Shown: positions 1 through 9,288, numbered from the stretch's first letter. The stretch is 33,244 nucleotides of DNA from Acidobacteriota bacterium (GCA_019244045.1 JAFATF010000584.1:1-33244); one strand, 5' to 3'. Notes: generated from the sequence alone by a model not told the origin. Numbers and translations: made by a program.

Positions 1-225
1 CAATCCCTGTGTCCCGCACGATCCTGCAGGCTTGCCGATTCTGCTGATTAGGGTCTCGTATGCCATATCCTGAATGAGACGCACCATTCCGACAACGATG
101 ATCAGGATGGCTAATTCGTAGCGGCTGCGCGCCGCTCCGCGCGAGAAGGTTGTGAAACGGCGGGAGGCTGTTTCTGGGGGCGACGTGCCAATCCACGCCG
201 AATCAGACACACGCGTCCGATCCAC
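1..225 (-). CDS. Possible partial hypothetical protein running off the left edge
   Basis: Reading the minus strand from a GTG at 225, 75 codons stay open to the edge of the window with no stop. The predicted peptide has a basic stretch (RGAARSRYE) followed by a hydrophobic segment (LAILIIVVGMV) that could be one membrane helix, then a polar tail. I recognise no family. No convincing ribosome binding site precedes the GTG, and an in-frame stop lies just upstream, so the ORF cannot start much earlier. It lies 67 bases beyond the next minus-strand ORF and could be co-transcribed with it. It may equally be a chance open frame in GC-rich DNA. Confidence 0.22.
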   Translation of the reverse strand, partial: MDRTRVSDSAWIGTSPPETASRRFTTFSRGAARSRYELAILIIVVGMVRLIQDMAYETLISRIGKPAGSCGTQGL

Positions 226-292
226 AGTGTGGTTAGGTTATTGCCTCACCCACCTAGGCTAGTATCTTCAGAGAGGTTGTGATTGCTATGGA

Positions 293-655
293 TCACACAT
301 TCAACTTCCAGTATCCAGGCAATGAAGCTCTTTGAACTTTCTGTTCCTCCAGGAGAAGATTCAGAGCGGTACTCACGGAACTGGGAGTCTTGCGAAGCTG
401 TTCGGCCAAATCACGTTGACTCACGATAACATCCCCCGTGGGGTAGCGTTGATGAACCTTGCAAGCGTACGAGGCAATATTCTCCGCGAGTTGGCGCAGG
501 CGCTTTTTCTCCTCATGCCGCAAACGTTGTGCTCGCGCGTCGTCGCTCTCTACTAGTCTCTTGAAGCTGGCAGCCACCGATAAGGCGAACGCCGTCATCG
601 TGAGTCGCCAATGTAGCGTGAGCCAGGATATAGCGGCAGCAACGAAACTTGTCAT
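293..655 (-). CDS. Small protein with N-terminal hydrophobic segment and winged-helix-like C-terminus
   Basis: This is a 120-residue ORF. Residues about 3-30 are hydrophobic and could form one membrane helix. Residues about 32-60 are charged and helical (EEKKRLRQLAENIASYA). The last 45 residues look like a winged helix-turn-helix, with a recognition-helix-like stretch SQRDLAEQLRKTPSSVSTAL followed by a short wing ending in GYWKLNV, as in GntR/MarR/Crp-type DNA-binding domains. That suggests a small, possibly membrane-tethered, regulator; this is inference. No clear ribosome binding site is seen before the ATG at 655. The target is unknown. It could also be the remnant of a larger regulator. 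Confidence 0.45.
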   Translation of the reverse strand: MTSFVAAAISWLTLHWRLTMTAFALSVAASFKRLVESDDARAQRLRHEEKKRLRQLAENIASYACKVHQRYPTGDVIVSQRDLAEQLRKTPSSVSTALNLLLEEQKVQRASLPGYWKLNV

Positions 656-972
656 GGATGCCCAGCAGAGGTCCGCTGATAAGCATACCTGGTGGGCAGA
701 GCCGCACGAAGATTACAGAAGTCTTACGCCATCAAATCGTGGCGAGAGCCAATCTGCTCTCGGCAAAAGAGCAGAACCAGCCAAATTCGCGGCCTTCAGC
801 TCTCCTGATCAACTCCGAGCCACTCTGATCACGGCAAAGGGAGGGTGAAAGGAAGCATGCGAAAGGAGGCAACCAGCAACGAGAGCACAACACGGTGCTT
901 GTCTGGAGTTTACCGAGTACCTGCCGGGCCGACCGTGCTGGTTGACACGGGATTCAGCGCTGGTTCTACGGC
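656..972. other. Intergenic gap with one 7-bp hairpin
   Basis: I see no credible gene in these 317 bases. A perfect inverted repeat, CGAGAGC / GCTCTCG with a 6-base loop, lies at 743-762. It is downstream of the minus-strand SDR gene and could mark its transcript end, but no U-tract follows on either strand. Confidence 0.4.
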
Positions 973-1776
973 CTACTTGCCTGACGATTTCGGTTCGGCC
1001 ATCTTGCGATGCTGCTCTGCCTTGACCGACTCGGGGATGAACTTGCCGAGTTCCCCTTGTAACTTGGTCTTCAGCGAGGAGGCAAATATATGGTCTTTGC
1101 CCTCCATCAGCGCTTTGTAGCCCTGACGTGCCACTTCGTACGGATCGTTGGTATATTTTTCTTCTGAACCAACCTTGCTGTTATCCAAGCCTGCGCGATG
1201 AAAAAATTCCGTGTTAGTTGGACCAGGTTGGAGTGCGGTCACAGTAACACCACTATCCTTCAGTTCGTTTCGCAGCGACTGGGCAAAAGAGAGGACGAAG
1301 GCCTTAGAAGCGCCATATACGGCTTCGAGCGGGGTGGGCATGGTCCCGGCAATTGACGAGGTGAACAGAACGCGGCCGGCGCCACGAGCCACCATATCCG
1401 GCAGAACGCGCTTGGCAAGATGAACGGTCGAGGTTACGTTCAGCTGGATCAATTTCAGTTCGTCTTCTAGCTTTGTTTCGCGAACGAAATCACCGCCCAC
1501 GCCGACGCCGGCATTAATTGCTATAGCGTCAACAGGACGGCCCGATGAGCCAATCTCTGCCCAGAGCTGCTCGACACCCTCAAAGGTGGACAGATCGACT
1601 TTAACGCTTCTAACCTCTACTCCCAGGGCGGAGAAATCCGGAGCCGCGTTGTCGATCCTCTCGCTTCCTGAGGTGACCAGCAGGTCGAATCCATGCTCGG
1701 CAAAAACGCGTGCCAGATTATAACCAATGCCACTTGACGCTCCGGTTACTACGGCAAGCCCACGATCGTTCACCAT
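973..1776 (-). CDS. Short-chain dehydrogenase/reductase (SDR)
   Basis: Predicted NAD(P)-dependent oxidoreductase of the classical SDR family, 267 residues from the chosen start. The cofactor motif TGASSGIG is at residues 11-18, the NAG motif at 88-90, the catalytic serine at 140/141 and the YxxxK pair at Y154 and K158. The C-terminus (from about residue 195) is longer and more polar than usual. The frame is open upstream to 1875, inside the preceding alcohol dehydrogenase gene, but the ATG at 1776 has a good ribosome binding site (AGGGAGAG) and places the Rossmann motif normally, so I chose it. It is the last gene of a minus-strand cluster, 47 bases after the zinc dehydrogenase. The substrate cannot be told from sequence. 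Confidence 0.9.
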   Translation of the reverse strand: MVNDRGLAVVTGASSGIGYNLARVFAEHGFDLLVTSGSERIDNAAPDFSALGVEVRSVKVDLSTFEGVEQLWAEIGSSGRPVDAIAINAGVGVGGDFVRETKLEDELKLIQLNVTSTVHLAKRVLPDMVARGAGRVLFTSSIAGTMPTPLEAVYGASKAFVLSFAQSLRNELKDSGVTVTALQPGPTNTEFFHRAGLDNSKVGSEEKYTNDPYEVARQGYKALMEGKDHIFASSLKTKLQGELGKFIPESVKAEQHRKMAEPKSSGK

Positions 1777-1823
1777 CTCTCTCCCTTTCTGCCTCTCTTC
1801 CCCTTTTTGCTCTAGCCCTTGGC

Positions 1824-3023
1824 CTACGCAGCTGCTAGCCCGTCGGCCCAAGGATCGAGTACTACCTTTGTGCACTGGTCTTCTTTGTCGCGGAATATCT
1901 TGTACATCTGGGGCGCGGAATCGATCGGTACGCGATGGCTGATAACGAAGCTGGGGTCGATTTCCTCCTTTTGTATGCGCTCGAGAAGCGGCTGCATATA
2001 GCTCATCATGTGTGTCTGTCCGGTCTTCATGGTTAGAGCCTTGTTCATGAAAGCACCCATGGGTATGGTGTCGTCGAATCCCCCGTATACCCCTGGGACT
2101 GACACCACGCCGCCCTTACGGCAGGCTTGAATGCATTCGCGCAGCACGATCGGGCGGTCGGATTCCACGCGCATCGCCTGTTTGGCCTTGTCTAACAGGT
2201 AGAGGAAACCCTTGCCGTGCGCTTCCATGCCCACGGCGTCCATGCACGAGTCAGGACCAATGTTGCCAGTCATGACCTTCAGAGCTTCGACAACATCGTC
2301 ACACTCCTCGTAGTTAATGGTTTCAGCTCCGGCTTGCTTCGCCATACGAAGGCGATAAGGAAATCGATCGATGGCGATGACTCGCTCTGCCCCGAGCAGG
2401 AAGGCGCTGCGGATGGCGAACTGCCCAACCGGACCGCAACCCCAAATCGCCACTGTGTCCCCGGGCTGAATATTGCAATTCACGGCACCAAAATAGCCAG
2501 TGGGAAAGATGTCGGAAAGGAAGATGACTTTCTCGTCTGGAATACCGTCCGGCAATTTCAGCGGGCCGACGTCGGCGAAGGGAACTCGCACATACTGTGC
2601 CTGGCCGCCCGCATACCCTCCCATCATGTGGGAGTAACCGAAGAGGCCCGAAGGTGAGTAACCCATCAACTGCTCAGCGATCCAGTAGTTGGGATTGGAG
2701 TTATCACAGCAGGACCAAAGCTGGCGCTCGCAGAAAAAGCACTTACCGCACGCAATCGTGAACGGAACTACCACCCGGTCGCCGGCTTTTAGCTTGTTGT
2801 TCTCGATTCCGCGGCCCACTTCGACGACCTCGCCCATGAACTCGTGACCCAGAATGTCACCTTGCTGCATTGTTGGTATGTAGCCATCGTAGAGATGTAG
2901 GTCCGAACCACAGATACACGTACTTGTGACCTTCACGATAGCGTCGCGCGCATTCAGAATGGCGGGATCGGGGACGTTCTCCACGCTGATCTTTTCCCGG
3001 CCCATCCAGCAGACTGCTTTCAT
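1824..3023 (-). CDS. Zinc-dependent alcohol dehydrogenase (formaldehyde-dehydrogenase-like)
   Basis: Medium-chain zinc dehydrogenase of 399 residues. Catalytic zinc ligands are C38 (in CICGSDLH) and H60-E61 (GHEF). The structural zinc site is C92, C95, C98 and C106. The NAD-binding glycine motif GCGPVG is at 195-200. Length and opening sequence resemble the glutathione-independent formaldehyde dehydrogenase branch (P. putida FdhA is about 398 residues), but the real substrate is unknown. Its ATG overlaps the stop of the upstream SRPBCC gene by one base (TAATG), which points to translational coupling. The next gene, an SDR, follows after 47 bases, so the three probably share an mRNA. Confidence 0.92.
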   Translation of the reverse strand: MKAVCWMGREKISVENVPDPAILNARDAIVKVTSTCICGSDLHLYDGYIPTMQQGDILGHEFMGEVVEVGRGIENNKLKAGDRVVVPFTIACGKCFFCERQLWSCCDNSNPNYWIAEQLMGYSPSGLFGYSHMMGGYAGGQAQYVRVPFADVGPLKLPDGIPDEKVIFLSDIFPTGYFGAVNCNIQPGDTVAIWGCGPVGQFAIRSAFLLGAERVIAIDRFPYRLRMAKQAGAETINYEECDDVVEALKVMTGNIGPDSCMDAVGMEAHGKGFLYLLDKAKQAMRVESDRPIVLRECIQACRKGGVVSVPGVYGGFDDTIPMGAFMNKALTMKTGQTHMMSYMQPLLERIQKEEIDPSFVISHRVPIDSAPQMYKIFRDKEDQCTKVVLDPWADGLAAA

Positions 3024-3793
3024 TACGCCCTCCGTCTCGCGCCTTCGAGGGCGCGCTCATAGGAACCCGGTTTCCTTGGCTGATTGGGATCGATCACTCG
3101 CGACAGTCCAACCAGCTGCGAACGACGACCATGCGGCTGCCCTTCGGTGGTTGGAGTTTCACCGGTTTCAAGCAATGCCTTGAAACGCCGTAGATCCTGC
3201 TCCACAGCAAAGTGCGGATAGCGGCCCAGAATAGTTGGTAGCAGGGCTTTCAACCATTGCTTCGTCGCCTTATAGTGGACCTTCGAGTCAATCTGAGTTC
3301 CCCGATTAGCGGCTGCCTGGTGAAACTCGACTGAACCCTCCACCTCGACTTCCGAGCCGGGCAGGGAACGCCATGAAATCATTTCATTGTCGCGTTCCTG
3401 AACGATTTCAGCGTCCCAGGTAACCTCCGTGCCCCCGGGGCCGAAAGCGATCCAACGCGAACGGCCGTTACCGAGGTCGGTAACCGATTGCAAGTGCCGC
3501 ATGAACGATGGCAGGTTCTCGAGTCGACGCCAGAATTGAAAAGCCTGCTCGGCAGGAACATTTACCACGACGCTGTTTCGTGCCTCGGCCTCCATGCCCT
3601 CGCATGGAATCTTACTGCTCGCATACGCAACCAATCCGCCCGCAGCGGCCAAGGCAAGGCCGGATCTGGAGCGGCGAGTGAGGCCATAAACCGCCAGGGC
3701 GCCACCGCCCACCATTCCGCTCCAACGCTGGATTGCGCGAAATTGTCTATGATGCTCGTTTCCGTGCTCGCCTTCAACGTTTGCTCCCATCAT
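3023..3793 (-). CDS. Membrane-anchored SRPBCC (polyketide cyclase/dehydrase-like) protein
   Basis: A 256-residue protein with two parts. Residues about 25-62 hold two short hydrophobic stretches ([15 protein letters not shown] and [17 protein letters not shown]), as in small two-helix membrane domains. Residues about 73-210 match the SRPBCC/cyclase fold pattern, with [20 protein letters not shown] near its start and a central [16 protein letters not shown]. The last 45 residues are polar and probably disordered. SRPBCC domains bind hydrophobic ligands; no catalytic assignment can be made. The stop codon overlaps the start of the zinc dehydrogenase by one base, so the products are probably made together. 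It starts 149 bases after the membrane-anchored SDR. Confidence 0.85.
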   Translation of the reverse strand: MMGANVEGEHGNEHHRQFRAIQRWSGMVGGGALAVYGLTRRSRSGLALAAAGGLVAYASSKIPCEGMEAEARNSVVVNVPAEQAFQFWRRLENLPSFMRHLQSVTDLGNGRSRWIAFGPGGTEVTWDAEIVQERDNEMISWRSLPGSEVEVEGSVEFHQAAANRGTQIDSKVHYKATKQWLKALLPTILGRYPHFAVEQDLRRFKALLETGETPTTEGQPHGRRSQLVGLSRVIDPNQPRKPGSYERALEGARRRA

Positions 3794-3942
3794 TACCTCG
3801 TGCCTTTCTCAAAAAATATGAGCGCTAGGATGCCATCACCAAGTTCGGGTTGCACCGCGGGCTGTTGTACCGTAGATCGAAAGTGGGCAGCGGAAAATTG
3901 CGAGCATTGCTACTCGCGCAGCAGAATAACAGCCGCTTTCTA

Positions 3943-4998
3943 CTAGCGAATTTCGTTGTTGCGCCTGGCGGCGCGCTCATCCAGGAAAGTAAGAAACGAA
4001 GGCGACAGTGCCGAGTAACTCTCACGCCCAAGTTGCGGCTCGGTAGTTCTGCCCGGACTTCCCGGAAGCAGCCAGTTCGCGATCGAGAGCACGCTTGCGA
4101 ATGTTCCTGGAAACAGTCCATGCAGTAGAACAGCCAGCTTGGCAGGAACCGAGAGTACCAGTTCTGTGTCGCCGCGCACGCACGCATGGACAATCGAACG
4201 AGCAGCTCTGTCTGCGCTGATCGAGAACAAAGGCAAGGCATCACTGATGCTGAACCAGGCATACTCGCTGCGGTGTCGGCCCTTGAACTTGGCGTTACGC
4301 GGACTTCCCGTGCGCATCAACCCCGGACAGACGGTAGTCACTTTGATGTTGTCTTTGCTGGCTTCTGAACGCAGCCCTTCCGAAAATCCAGTTAAGGCAA
4401 ACTTTCCAGAGCTGTAAGGTACCAGGTGCGGAACGCTAATTTTGCCGCCAATCGAGGAGATATTTACAATCCGTCCTTCCCTGCGGCTTCGCATGTCCGG
4501 CAATACTGCCATGGCTGCGTAGAGCGGTCCCCAGAAATGGGTATCAAGAGACTCCCGGTAATCTTCCGCCGTCATGGTTTCAATCGGACCTACCGTGATC
4601 GTGCCGGCGTTGTTGACCAGCACGTCGACCAATCCTAGTTCTTCCCGCACCCTCTCAATCGCTTGCTCAACCTCGGCTTGGACGGATACATCACATACGA
4701 TCGTGAGAACCTTATGCCCGCGCCGCTTGAGCTCGGCACGAGCTCTCTCCAGTTCCTCGGGGTCGCGGGCACAGATGGCAACTCGGGCTCCTCTGCGGCT
4801 GAATTCCTGGGCTAAGAGGAACCCCAATCCACGGGAGCCGCCGGTGATCAGAACTGTTCGTCCTTCTAACCGGTAATTGGCTGTGCGCCGACGAAGCGCG
4901 AGCAAACCACCCACGATCGCCAAAGCCGTGCTTCCAAGGAGAACAATTCGACCGTCATGGCTATGCCAGCGCCTTGCGGAAAACATTGGACTATCCAT
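3943..4998 (-). CDS. Membrane-anchored short-chain dehydrogenase
   Basis: Classical SDR of 351 residues with an extra N-terminus. Residues about 18-36 form a hydrophobic segment (IVLLGSTALAIVGGLLAL) followed by RRR, consistent with one membrane anchor. The Rossmann motif TGGSRGLG is at 52-59, NNAG at 129-132, catalytic serine at 181/182 and YSSGK at 195-199. The C-terminal 80 residues include a second hydrophobic patch (AVLLHGLFPGTFASVLSIANWLL) that may sit on the membrane. It is the first gene of the minus-strand oxidoreductase cluster. Cofactor and substrate are not determined. The ATG at 4998 gives a complete anchor. Confidence 0.9.
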   Translation of the reverse strand: MDSPMFSARRWHSHDGRIVLLGSTALAIVGGLLALRRRTANYRLEGRTVLITGGSRGLGFLLAQEFSRRGARVAICARDPEELERARAELKRRGHKVLTIVCDVSVQAEVEQAIERVREELGLVDVLVNNAGTITVGPIETMTAEDYRESLDTHFWGPLYAAMAVLPDMRSRREGRIVNISSIGGKISVPHLVPYSSGKFALTGFSEGLRSEASKDNIKVTTVCPGLMRTGSPRNAKFKGRHRSEYAWFSISDALPLFSISADRAARSIVHACVRGDTELVLSVPAKLAVLLHGLFPGTFASVLSIANWLLPGSPGRTTEPQLGRESYSALSPSFLTFLDERAARRNNEIR

Positions 4999-5108
4999 TC
5001 CCTTCAGCTACGGTACAGATGAAAATCGGGGAGCGCAGGTTGGAAATACGAAGAATTCTTTCCCTCCACCGGAGAAACTAGCTAGGAGTTTCTCTTAGAG
5101 CTGACCTG

Positions 5109-5660
5109 TTACACGCAAATCCCCAAGCACTCCACAGACGAAGCTGGATTTGGAGTGGAAGCCTGGAGGCAGCACCAGCCACTGGCTTGAGCTACTAGCA
5201 CTTGACTTCTTAACCGGGCCCTATAGCCCAACACAGCCCTATAGATGCTTGGGTAGGGACAACGCTCGTCGCCGGCAGCGATAGTTGCCTCTATCATTAG
5301 TTGCCCCGCCGAGAGCGGGCCAACCATTTCTGAATGGGCGTGACCGTAAGCTAGAGGTAGTTCGATGGTCATACGAGCGCCGTCAACGCCATTCTCGCGC
5401 GAATGTGCCCACCACAGCTTTGAAATTCCGTCGCAGATGCTGAGGCCCAGACCCATCCCCTTTCCCACCGGCTTGGTTGTATAGCAGGGATCGAAAGCAC
5501 GGATTAGCTCGATCCAGCTCCGGTATGCTCGATTCTAAGAACAGCCTTTTGGCTCGCGCTCGCAGACTCGGATGGCCATTTTTTTTTGCTGGTGTCTTCT
5601 ACCGCGTCCATGGCGTTATTCATGATCAGGACCGAGTTTCTTGATCTACCGGGGCTCAGT
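5109..5660 (-). pseudogene. Relic of a sensor histidine kinase (ATPase domain)
   Basis: Three pieces of one HATPase domain lie in order on the minus strand but in different frames. At about 5623-5594 is an N-box (MNNAMDAVED). At about 5550-5515 is a D-box-like strand (KAVLRIEHTGAG), closed by a TAA at 5506. In another frame, from about 5520, comes FDPCYTTKPVGKG, then the G2 box MGLGLSICDGI and the final strand ARMTIELPLA. At least one frameshift near 5505-5520 separates the pieces, and a further one seems to precede the N-box. The dimerisation/phosphoacceptor domain is not visible upstream. The 46 residues after ELPLA do not look like a kinase. I read this as a degraded gene and not a functional kinase; a receiver partner is not present nearby. 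Confidence 0.75.
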
Positions 5661-5765
5661 TAGTGCGCATTGAGGTGCTGGCTGTTTGAAGGGAGGCCGC
5701 AATGGCGGATACCGCTAACAGGAATCACTGGCTACCCCGATTCGGCAAGTGCCTTACAACTCGAG

Positions 5766-6149
5766 TTAAAGGCGAGCGCTCCAGAGTTGCCTTCCATAAA
5801 AGATGAGATTCAGCGAGCAAACCACTACCGCTGCAATCGTTAGTAGGCCTTGAGAGATGTCCGGATACACCAATCGATCCAGGTAGTGCAGCAGGAATCC
5901 GCCTTGGTATGCCTCAATACCCGCCTTGCCTTCAACCGCATTTTCGACGAGCGTCAAGGGACAAGGCCAGGGAACGAATTGCGTCAGAATGCCCCAGATT
6001 AGCGAAGCCACGTGCAGCCAGCGCAGGCTCGGGCGCGAACGCGTTAGCAGGGCACCAAAAACTACCCAGAGGATGAACAGACCATGCACGGTGAGAATAA
6101 GTACGGCCAAAGCCGAGTAAAGTTTCGAAGCCGGAACAACTGCGTGCAT
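5766..6149 (-). CDS. DUF2784 family membrane protein
   Basis: A 127-residue integral membrane protein matching the DUF2784 pattern as I remember it: an N-terminal helix with HGLFILWVVFGALL, a central WPCPLTLVENAV motif, a loop with GGFLLHYLDRLVYPD, and a final hydrophobic helix. About four membrane segments are predicted (roughly residues 8-33, 43-60, 85-92 partial, and 99-118). Function is unknown. It stands alone: a degraded kinase lies downstream and a perfect 16-bp palindrome lies 53 bases upstream. No strong ribosome binding site is seen, but the ATG at 6149 gives the usual family length. Confidence 0.85.
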   Translation of the reverse strand: MHAVVPASKLYSALAVLILTVHGLFILWVVFGALLTRSRPSLRWLHVASLIWGILTQFVPWPCPLTLVENAVEGKAGIEAYQGGFLLHYLDRLVYPDISQGLLTIAAVVVCSLNLIFYGRQLWSARL

Positions 6150-6201
6150 TCTAGCAATCTACAACAGCCAGCAACCCGATCGAGGCTCGAGCTCCTGACG
6201 G

Positions 6202-6217
6202 CGCTCTCGCGAGAGCG
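6202..6217. promoter_or_regulatory. Perfect 16-bp palindrome upstream of the DUF2784 gene
   Basis: CGCTCTCGCGAGAGCG is fully self-complementary. It sits 53 bases upstream of the DUF2784 start and about 345 bases upstream of the HTH gene. A dimeric regulator could bind here; this is inferred from symmetry and position alone. The rest of the 6150-6561 gap shows no gene that I can support; a weak TTGCTT/TACAGT pair (6468-6473, 6490-6495, spacer 16) could serve the HTH gene. Confidence 0.3.
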
Positions 6218-6561
6218 TACATCGTCCGCGTCAGCTCTTCAGCGGCTTACCTACTCACCCGGGCGGCGCTTGCCCTGAAGACAGCCGCAACAGTGCCTAC
6301 CCTTTATTTGGAACTGCGGCCGAGTTCGCCATCAAAGATCATGGTCCTGATTACAAAGCCCTTTAGAATCAAAGGAAAGTCCATCGTAGTTTTTGGCCGC
6401 GAGCCGCGATCCGAAACCGAGGGTGTGCCCCTTCGCGGTTTACAGGTCTGCGAGGGTCATGAATCGCTTGCTTCGCTGCTCTCGCTTGCTACAGTGAGAG
6501 CTGCAAATTCTTCTGGCCCGAGGAGCGTTAACTTGGTCTATGCTGGGAAGAGTTGGTCGCC

Positions 6562-6810
6562 ATGGCTCGATGGGGTCGAAAGCTGCGTTCTGTCCGGGAA
6601 GAAATGGGAATGACTCTCCGCGATGTGCACAAGGCCAGTTTACGTCTGGCAGCTCGTCATCGCAACGGCCGTCTGGTTCTTTCGCCTGGTCGACTCTCCA
6701 TGATTGAAACCAAGAACGAAGTTCCTTCCATTTTTCGCCTGTATGCACTTTCGATCATTTATCGCCGTGATATAAAACAACTTCTGTCTTTTTACGGCTT
6801 GGATAAATAG
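6562..6810 (+). CDS. Short XRE-type helix-turn-helix protein
   Basis: An 82-residue protein that is almost entirely a DNA-binding domain. It reads WGRKLRSVREEMGMTLRDV, then SPGRLSMIETKNEVPSIFRL, then a helix ending in LLSFYGLDK. I recognise this as the HTH module of an acidobacterial XRE-like family whose members have LRDVxxAS...R.....SxxRLSxIE...PSIFRLY and commonly continue well beyond the LLSWYG motif. Here a TAG stops the protein right after that motif, so it may be a truncated member or a naturally short one. I chose the ATG at 6562 because GGGAAGAG lies at a sensible distance; a TTG at 6553 is in frame but abuts that site. Confidence 0.7.
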   Translation: MARWGRKLRSVREEMGMTLRDVHKASLRLAARHRNGRLVLSPGRLSMIETKNEVPSIFRLYALSIIYRRDIKQLLSFYGLDK

Positions 6811-6829
6811 ATGTTTTCCCCTCTGCCGA

Positions 6830-7084
6830 TCAATTCTTTCTGCCTGCGATAGGAATTCCCCGCGGCCATCGCTGGTCCTCTGTTGTCAAGGCTGCTTCCA
6901 CTTCGAGATCATTGAGTTCGGGTGCTTGGCACAGAAACTGCAGCACGCTTGCCGGCCACCGACGGTAGGTGCGGAGAAGGGGAAGAGTTGTCGAAAGCCA
7001 GGGGAAACGCGCCCCCAAAGCGTTCATAGAAATCATCGCGATCAGTTGATCCCCGCCCTCAAATACCTGGCGAACGAAAGCCAC
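6830..7084 (-). CDS. Doubtful small ORF downstream of the sigma-54 regulator
   Basis: An 84-codon frame begins at a GTG that has AGGAGG almost touching it, which is too close to be a normal ribosome binding site. The frame is open a little further upstream, to about 7130. Part of it reads like protein (GGDQLIAMISMNALGARFPWL), but I recognise no family. It follows the regulator gene on the same strand after about 60 bases and converges with the HTH gene. It may be a small co-transcribed protein or chance. Confidence 0.2.
   Translation of the reverse strand: MAFVRQVFEGGDQLIAMISMNALGARFPWLSTTLPLLRTYRRWPASVLQFLCQAPELNDLEVEAALTTEDQRWPRGIPIAGRKN
6927..6942 (+). promoter_or_regulatory. Sigma-54-like -24/-12 site (weak candidate)
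   Basis: TTGGCACAGAAACTGCA has the GG and GC dinucleotides exactly 10 bases apart and most of the TGGCAC...TTGCA consensus. It points rightward, where no plus-strand gene follows; a transcript would run antisense to the end of the sigma-54 activator gene. A chance match is quite possible. Confidence 0.2.
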
Positions 7085-7142
7085 GCCTCCTACCTTTACC
7101 GGCGAGTCTGTACGTTGAGCTGGTCGGAAGCGCTAGGACCCC

Positions 7143-9086
7143 TCAGCCCGCCTTTTTCCCGGCGACCTTAACTTCCGCCCGCAAATCCAGGTTGCGAATC
7201 AAGCGATGCAAATAATTCGGATGCAGGCCTAGCACTTTCGCGGCATCAGTAAAGCTTCCGCTAGCTTGCTCGAGAGCCGATAAGATGAGCTGCTTTTTTA
7301 GTTCCTTGACTGCCGCGTGGTACTTGGCTCCCACCCCTCCCACCGGAGTGGCGCGTTCCAGCACCGATTCCGGCAAGTCTTCGGGCAGGATCAGCTCCGC
7401 CGCTCCGAGCACGAGCGCGCGCTCAACGGCATTCTCCAATTCCCGAACGTTTCCCGGCCAATCATAGGTCATGAGGCAAATGCGGGCATCCTCGGATAGG
7501 CGCTTGGGCTTGACCTTGCAGCGCAAAGCATGCTTCTTGCTAAAATAGCTAGCCAGCAGCGGGATATCTTCTTTGCGCTGGCGCAGCGCTGGCATTGTGA
7601 CTGATACTACATTCAGCCGGTAATACAAATCGCCGCGAAAGCCACCAGCTTTTACCGCATCCCCTAGGTTCTTGTTGGTGGCGGCAATCAGGCGAATGTC
7701 CACGGGAATCGAACGCGTGCCCCCTACGCGCTCGAACTCGCGCTCCTGGATCACACGCAACAGCTTGGATTGCAAAACCGGCGCCAATTCCCCAATTTCG
7801 TCCAGAAACACCACGCCCCCGTTGGCGATTTCCAGCTTCCCCTTCTTCTGCGCAATGGCCCCGGTAAAGGATCCCTTCTCGTGACCGAATAGTTCGCTTT
7901 CCAGCAGGGTTTCGGTCAGGGCAGCGCAATTGATGGCCACGAAGGGCTTATCGCCACGCGGGCTATTGCGATGAATAGCGCGTGCCGCCAACTCCTTCCC
8001 GGTTCCGCTCTCGCCTTCGATCAAGATCGTAGAATCGGTGGGAGCTACGCGGCTTAGAAAACGATAAATGTCCTTCATGCGCTCGCTTTCGCCCACCATG
8101 TTGTGATCGAGATTGATCTCGGAATGGAGCCGCTGGTTTTCCTGTAGCAGCCAGTCCAGCTGGCGTGCATTGTCCAGTGCAACCGCCGAGATGCCCGCAA
8201 TCGCCGTTACCAGCTCCAGATGCTCGTGCTCAAATCGGGCCGCGGGATTGGTCGAATCCAGATAAATGCAGCCAATGACCTTTTCGAATACGATGAGAGG
8301 AATACAAAGGAGGGAGTGAACCTGCGAGGCAATTAGGCTTTCCACACCGCGGAACGAGCTACTTGAAACTATATTACTGCCAAGAATGGCAAGGCCCTGC
8401 TCGACCACCTGGGAGGCGATGGTGCGGCTGACGCGCACGGCGCGATGATCATCTGCGTTGCGGTTCCGCACAAAGATCGAGCTGAAATGACCCGCATTGT
8501 GGCCGTCGAGAAGAATCGCGCCGCGTTCGGCGGGCGCTACCTCGAAGGTCAAACCTAGAATTTCCGCCTGTAGAGCATCGAGATCGCGGATCGAGTGCAC
8601 TACCCGGCTGATTTTTAACAGCGCGCTCAGATTTCTCGCCAGCCGCGACGTGGCCGGTAGATCGCGCAAAATCTTGTCGGGCTGAAGGTACAAAACATCA
8701 GCCGGTCGCAAGCTGATGGTGCGAAAGGCGGAAGAACTTTCCTCGAACTCGACAGGGGCGTTGAGGGTGGGCGTTTCCTCGCCCTCAGCGAGCAGGAAAA
8801 GACAAATGGAGTCGCCAATCGTGATCTGGTCACCATGGGCGAGATAATGTTCTCGTATGGGGGTTCCATTCACCAGGGTTCCATTGCGGCTGTTGAGGTC
8901 GCGAATCATGAAGCCATGTTCGTCGCGGATGAGCACGCAGTGGCGACGGGATACCGAGGGATCGGCGATGCTCAACAGGTTCGAAGCATCTCGGCCTACC
9001 GGCATCTCTCCCCCGGGCAGCGCGAAGGTGGACTCGCGAACCGGGCCGCCAATGAATACCAACCGCGGGTTGCTTTCGCCTTGCAT
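7143..9086 (-). CDS. FHA-GAF-AAA+ sigma-54-dependent transcriptional activator
   Basis: A 647-residue bacterial enhancer-binding protein. An FHA domain (about 7-100) carries the phosphothreonine-binding residues G31-R32, S46-RRH and N66/N69-GT. A GAF domain spans about 150-310. The AAA+ domain (about 330-565) has Walker A GESGTGKE (358-365), the sigma-54 contact loop GSFTGA (405-410), Walker B VFLDE (426-430) and WPGNVREL (543-550). A Fis-type HTH is at about 612-632. It should hydrolyse ATP to open sigma-54 promoters. The FHA domain implies activation by a Ser/Thr kinase rather than an aspartate phosphorelay; no kinase is in the window. The divergent plus-strand region has a sigma-54-like site at 9289 and is a candidate target. 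Confidence 0.95.
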   Translation of the reverse strand: MQGESNPRLVFIGGPVRESTFALPGGEMPVGRDASNLLSIADPSVSRRHCVLIRDEHGFMIRDLNSRNGTLVNGTPIREHYLAHGDQITIGDSICLFLLAEGEETPTLNAPVEFEESSSAFRTISLRPADVLYLQPDKILRDLPATSRLARNLSALLKISRVVHSIRDLDALQAEILGLTFEVAPAERGAILLDGHNAGHFSSIFVRNRNADDHRAVRVSRTIASQVVEQGLAILGSNIVSSSSFRGVESLIASQVHSLLCIPLIVFEKVIGCIYLDSTNPAARFEHEHLELVTAIAGISAVALDNARQLDWLLQENQRLHSEINLDHNMVGESERMKDIYRFLSRVAPTDSTILIEGESGTGKELAARAIHRNSPRGDKPFVAINCAALTETLLESELFGHEKGSFTGAIAQKKGKLEIANGGVVFLDEIGELAPVLQSKLLRVIQEREFERVGGTRSIPVDIRLIAATNKNLGDAVKAGGFRGDLYYRLNVVSVTMPALRQRKEDIPLLASYFSKKHALRCKVKPKRLSEDARICLMTYDWPGNVRELENAVERALVLGAAELILPEDLPESVLERATPVGGVGAKYHAAVKELKKQLILSALEQASGSFTDAAKVLGLHPNYLHRLIRNLDLRAEVKVAGKKAG

Positions 9087-9288
9087 GCAGCCTACGTTCT
9101 TAACACAGCTGATTGTGAACGCGCACTCGGATGAGTGATCGCGCCCTTAATTCTATCCTGCCGGTTTCGCCTCCAATCCGATCGGATAGCCAATTCTAGT
9201 TCTCTTCGCTATTTCGGGTTCCACCAGCTCGAACCTAAGTACCGCAATTTCTGTAGATTACGTACTTCCGCCCTGTCCTTGCAAGTCT

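Noticed and set aside
6293-6613. Plus-strand ORF of 106 codons before the HTH gene
   Set aside because: No recognisable sequence, poor start context, and it overlaps the well-supported HTH gene in another frame.
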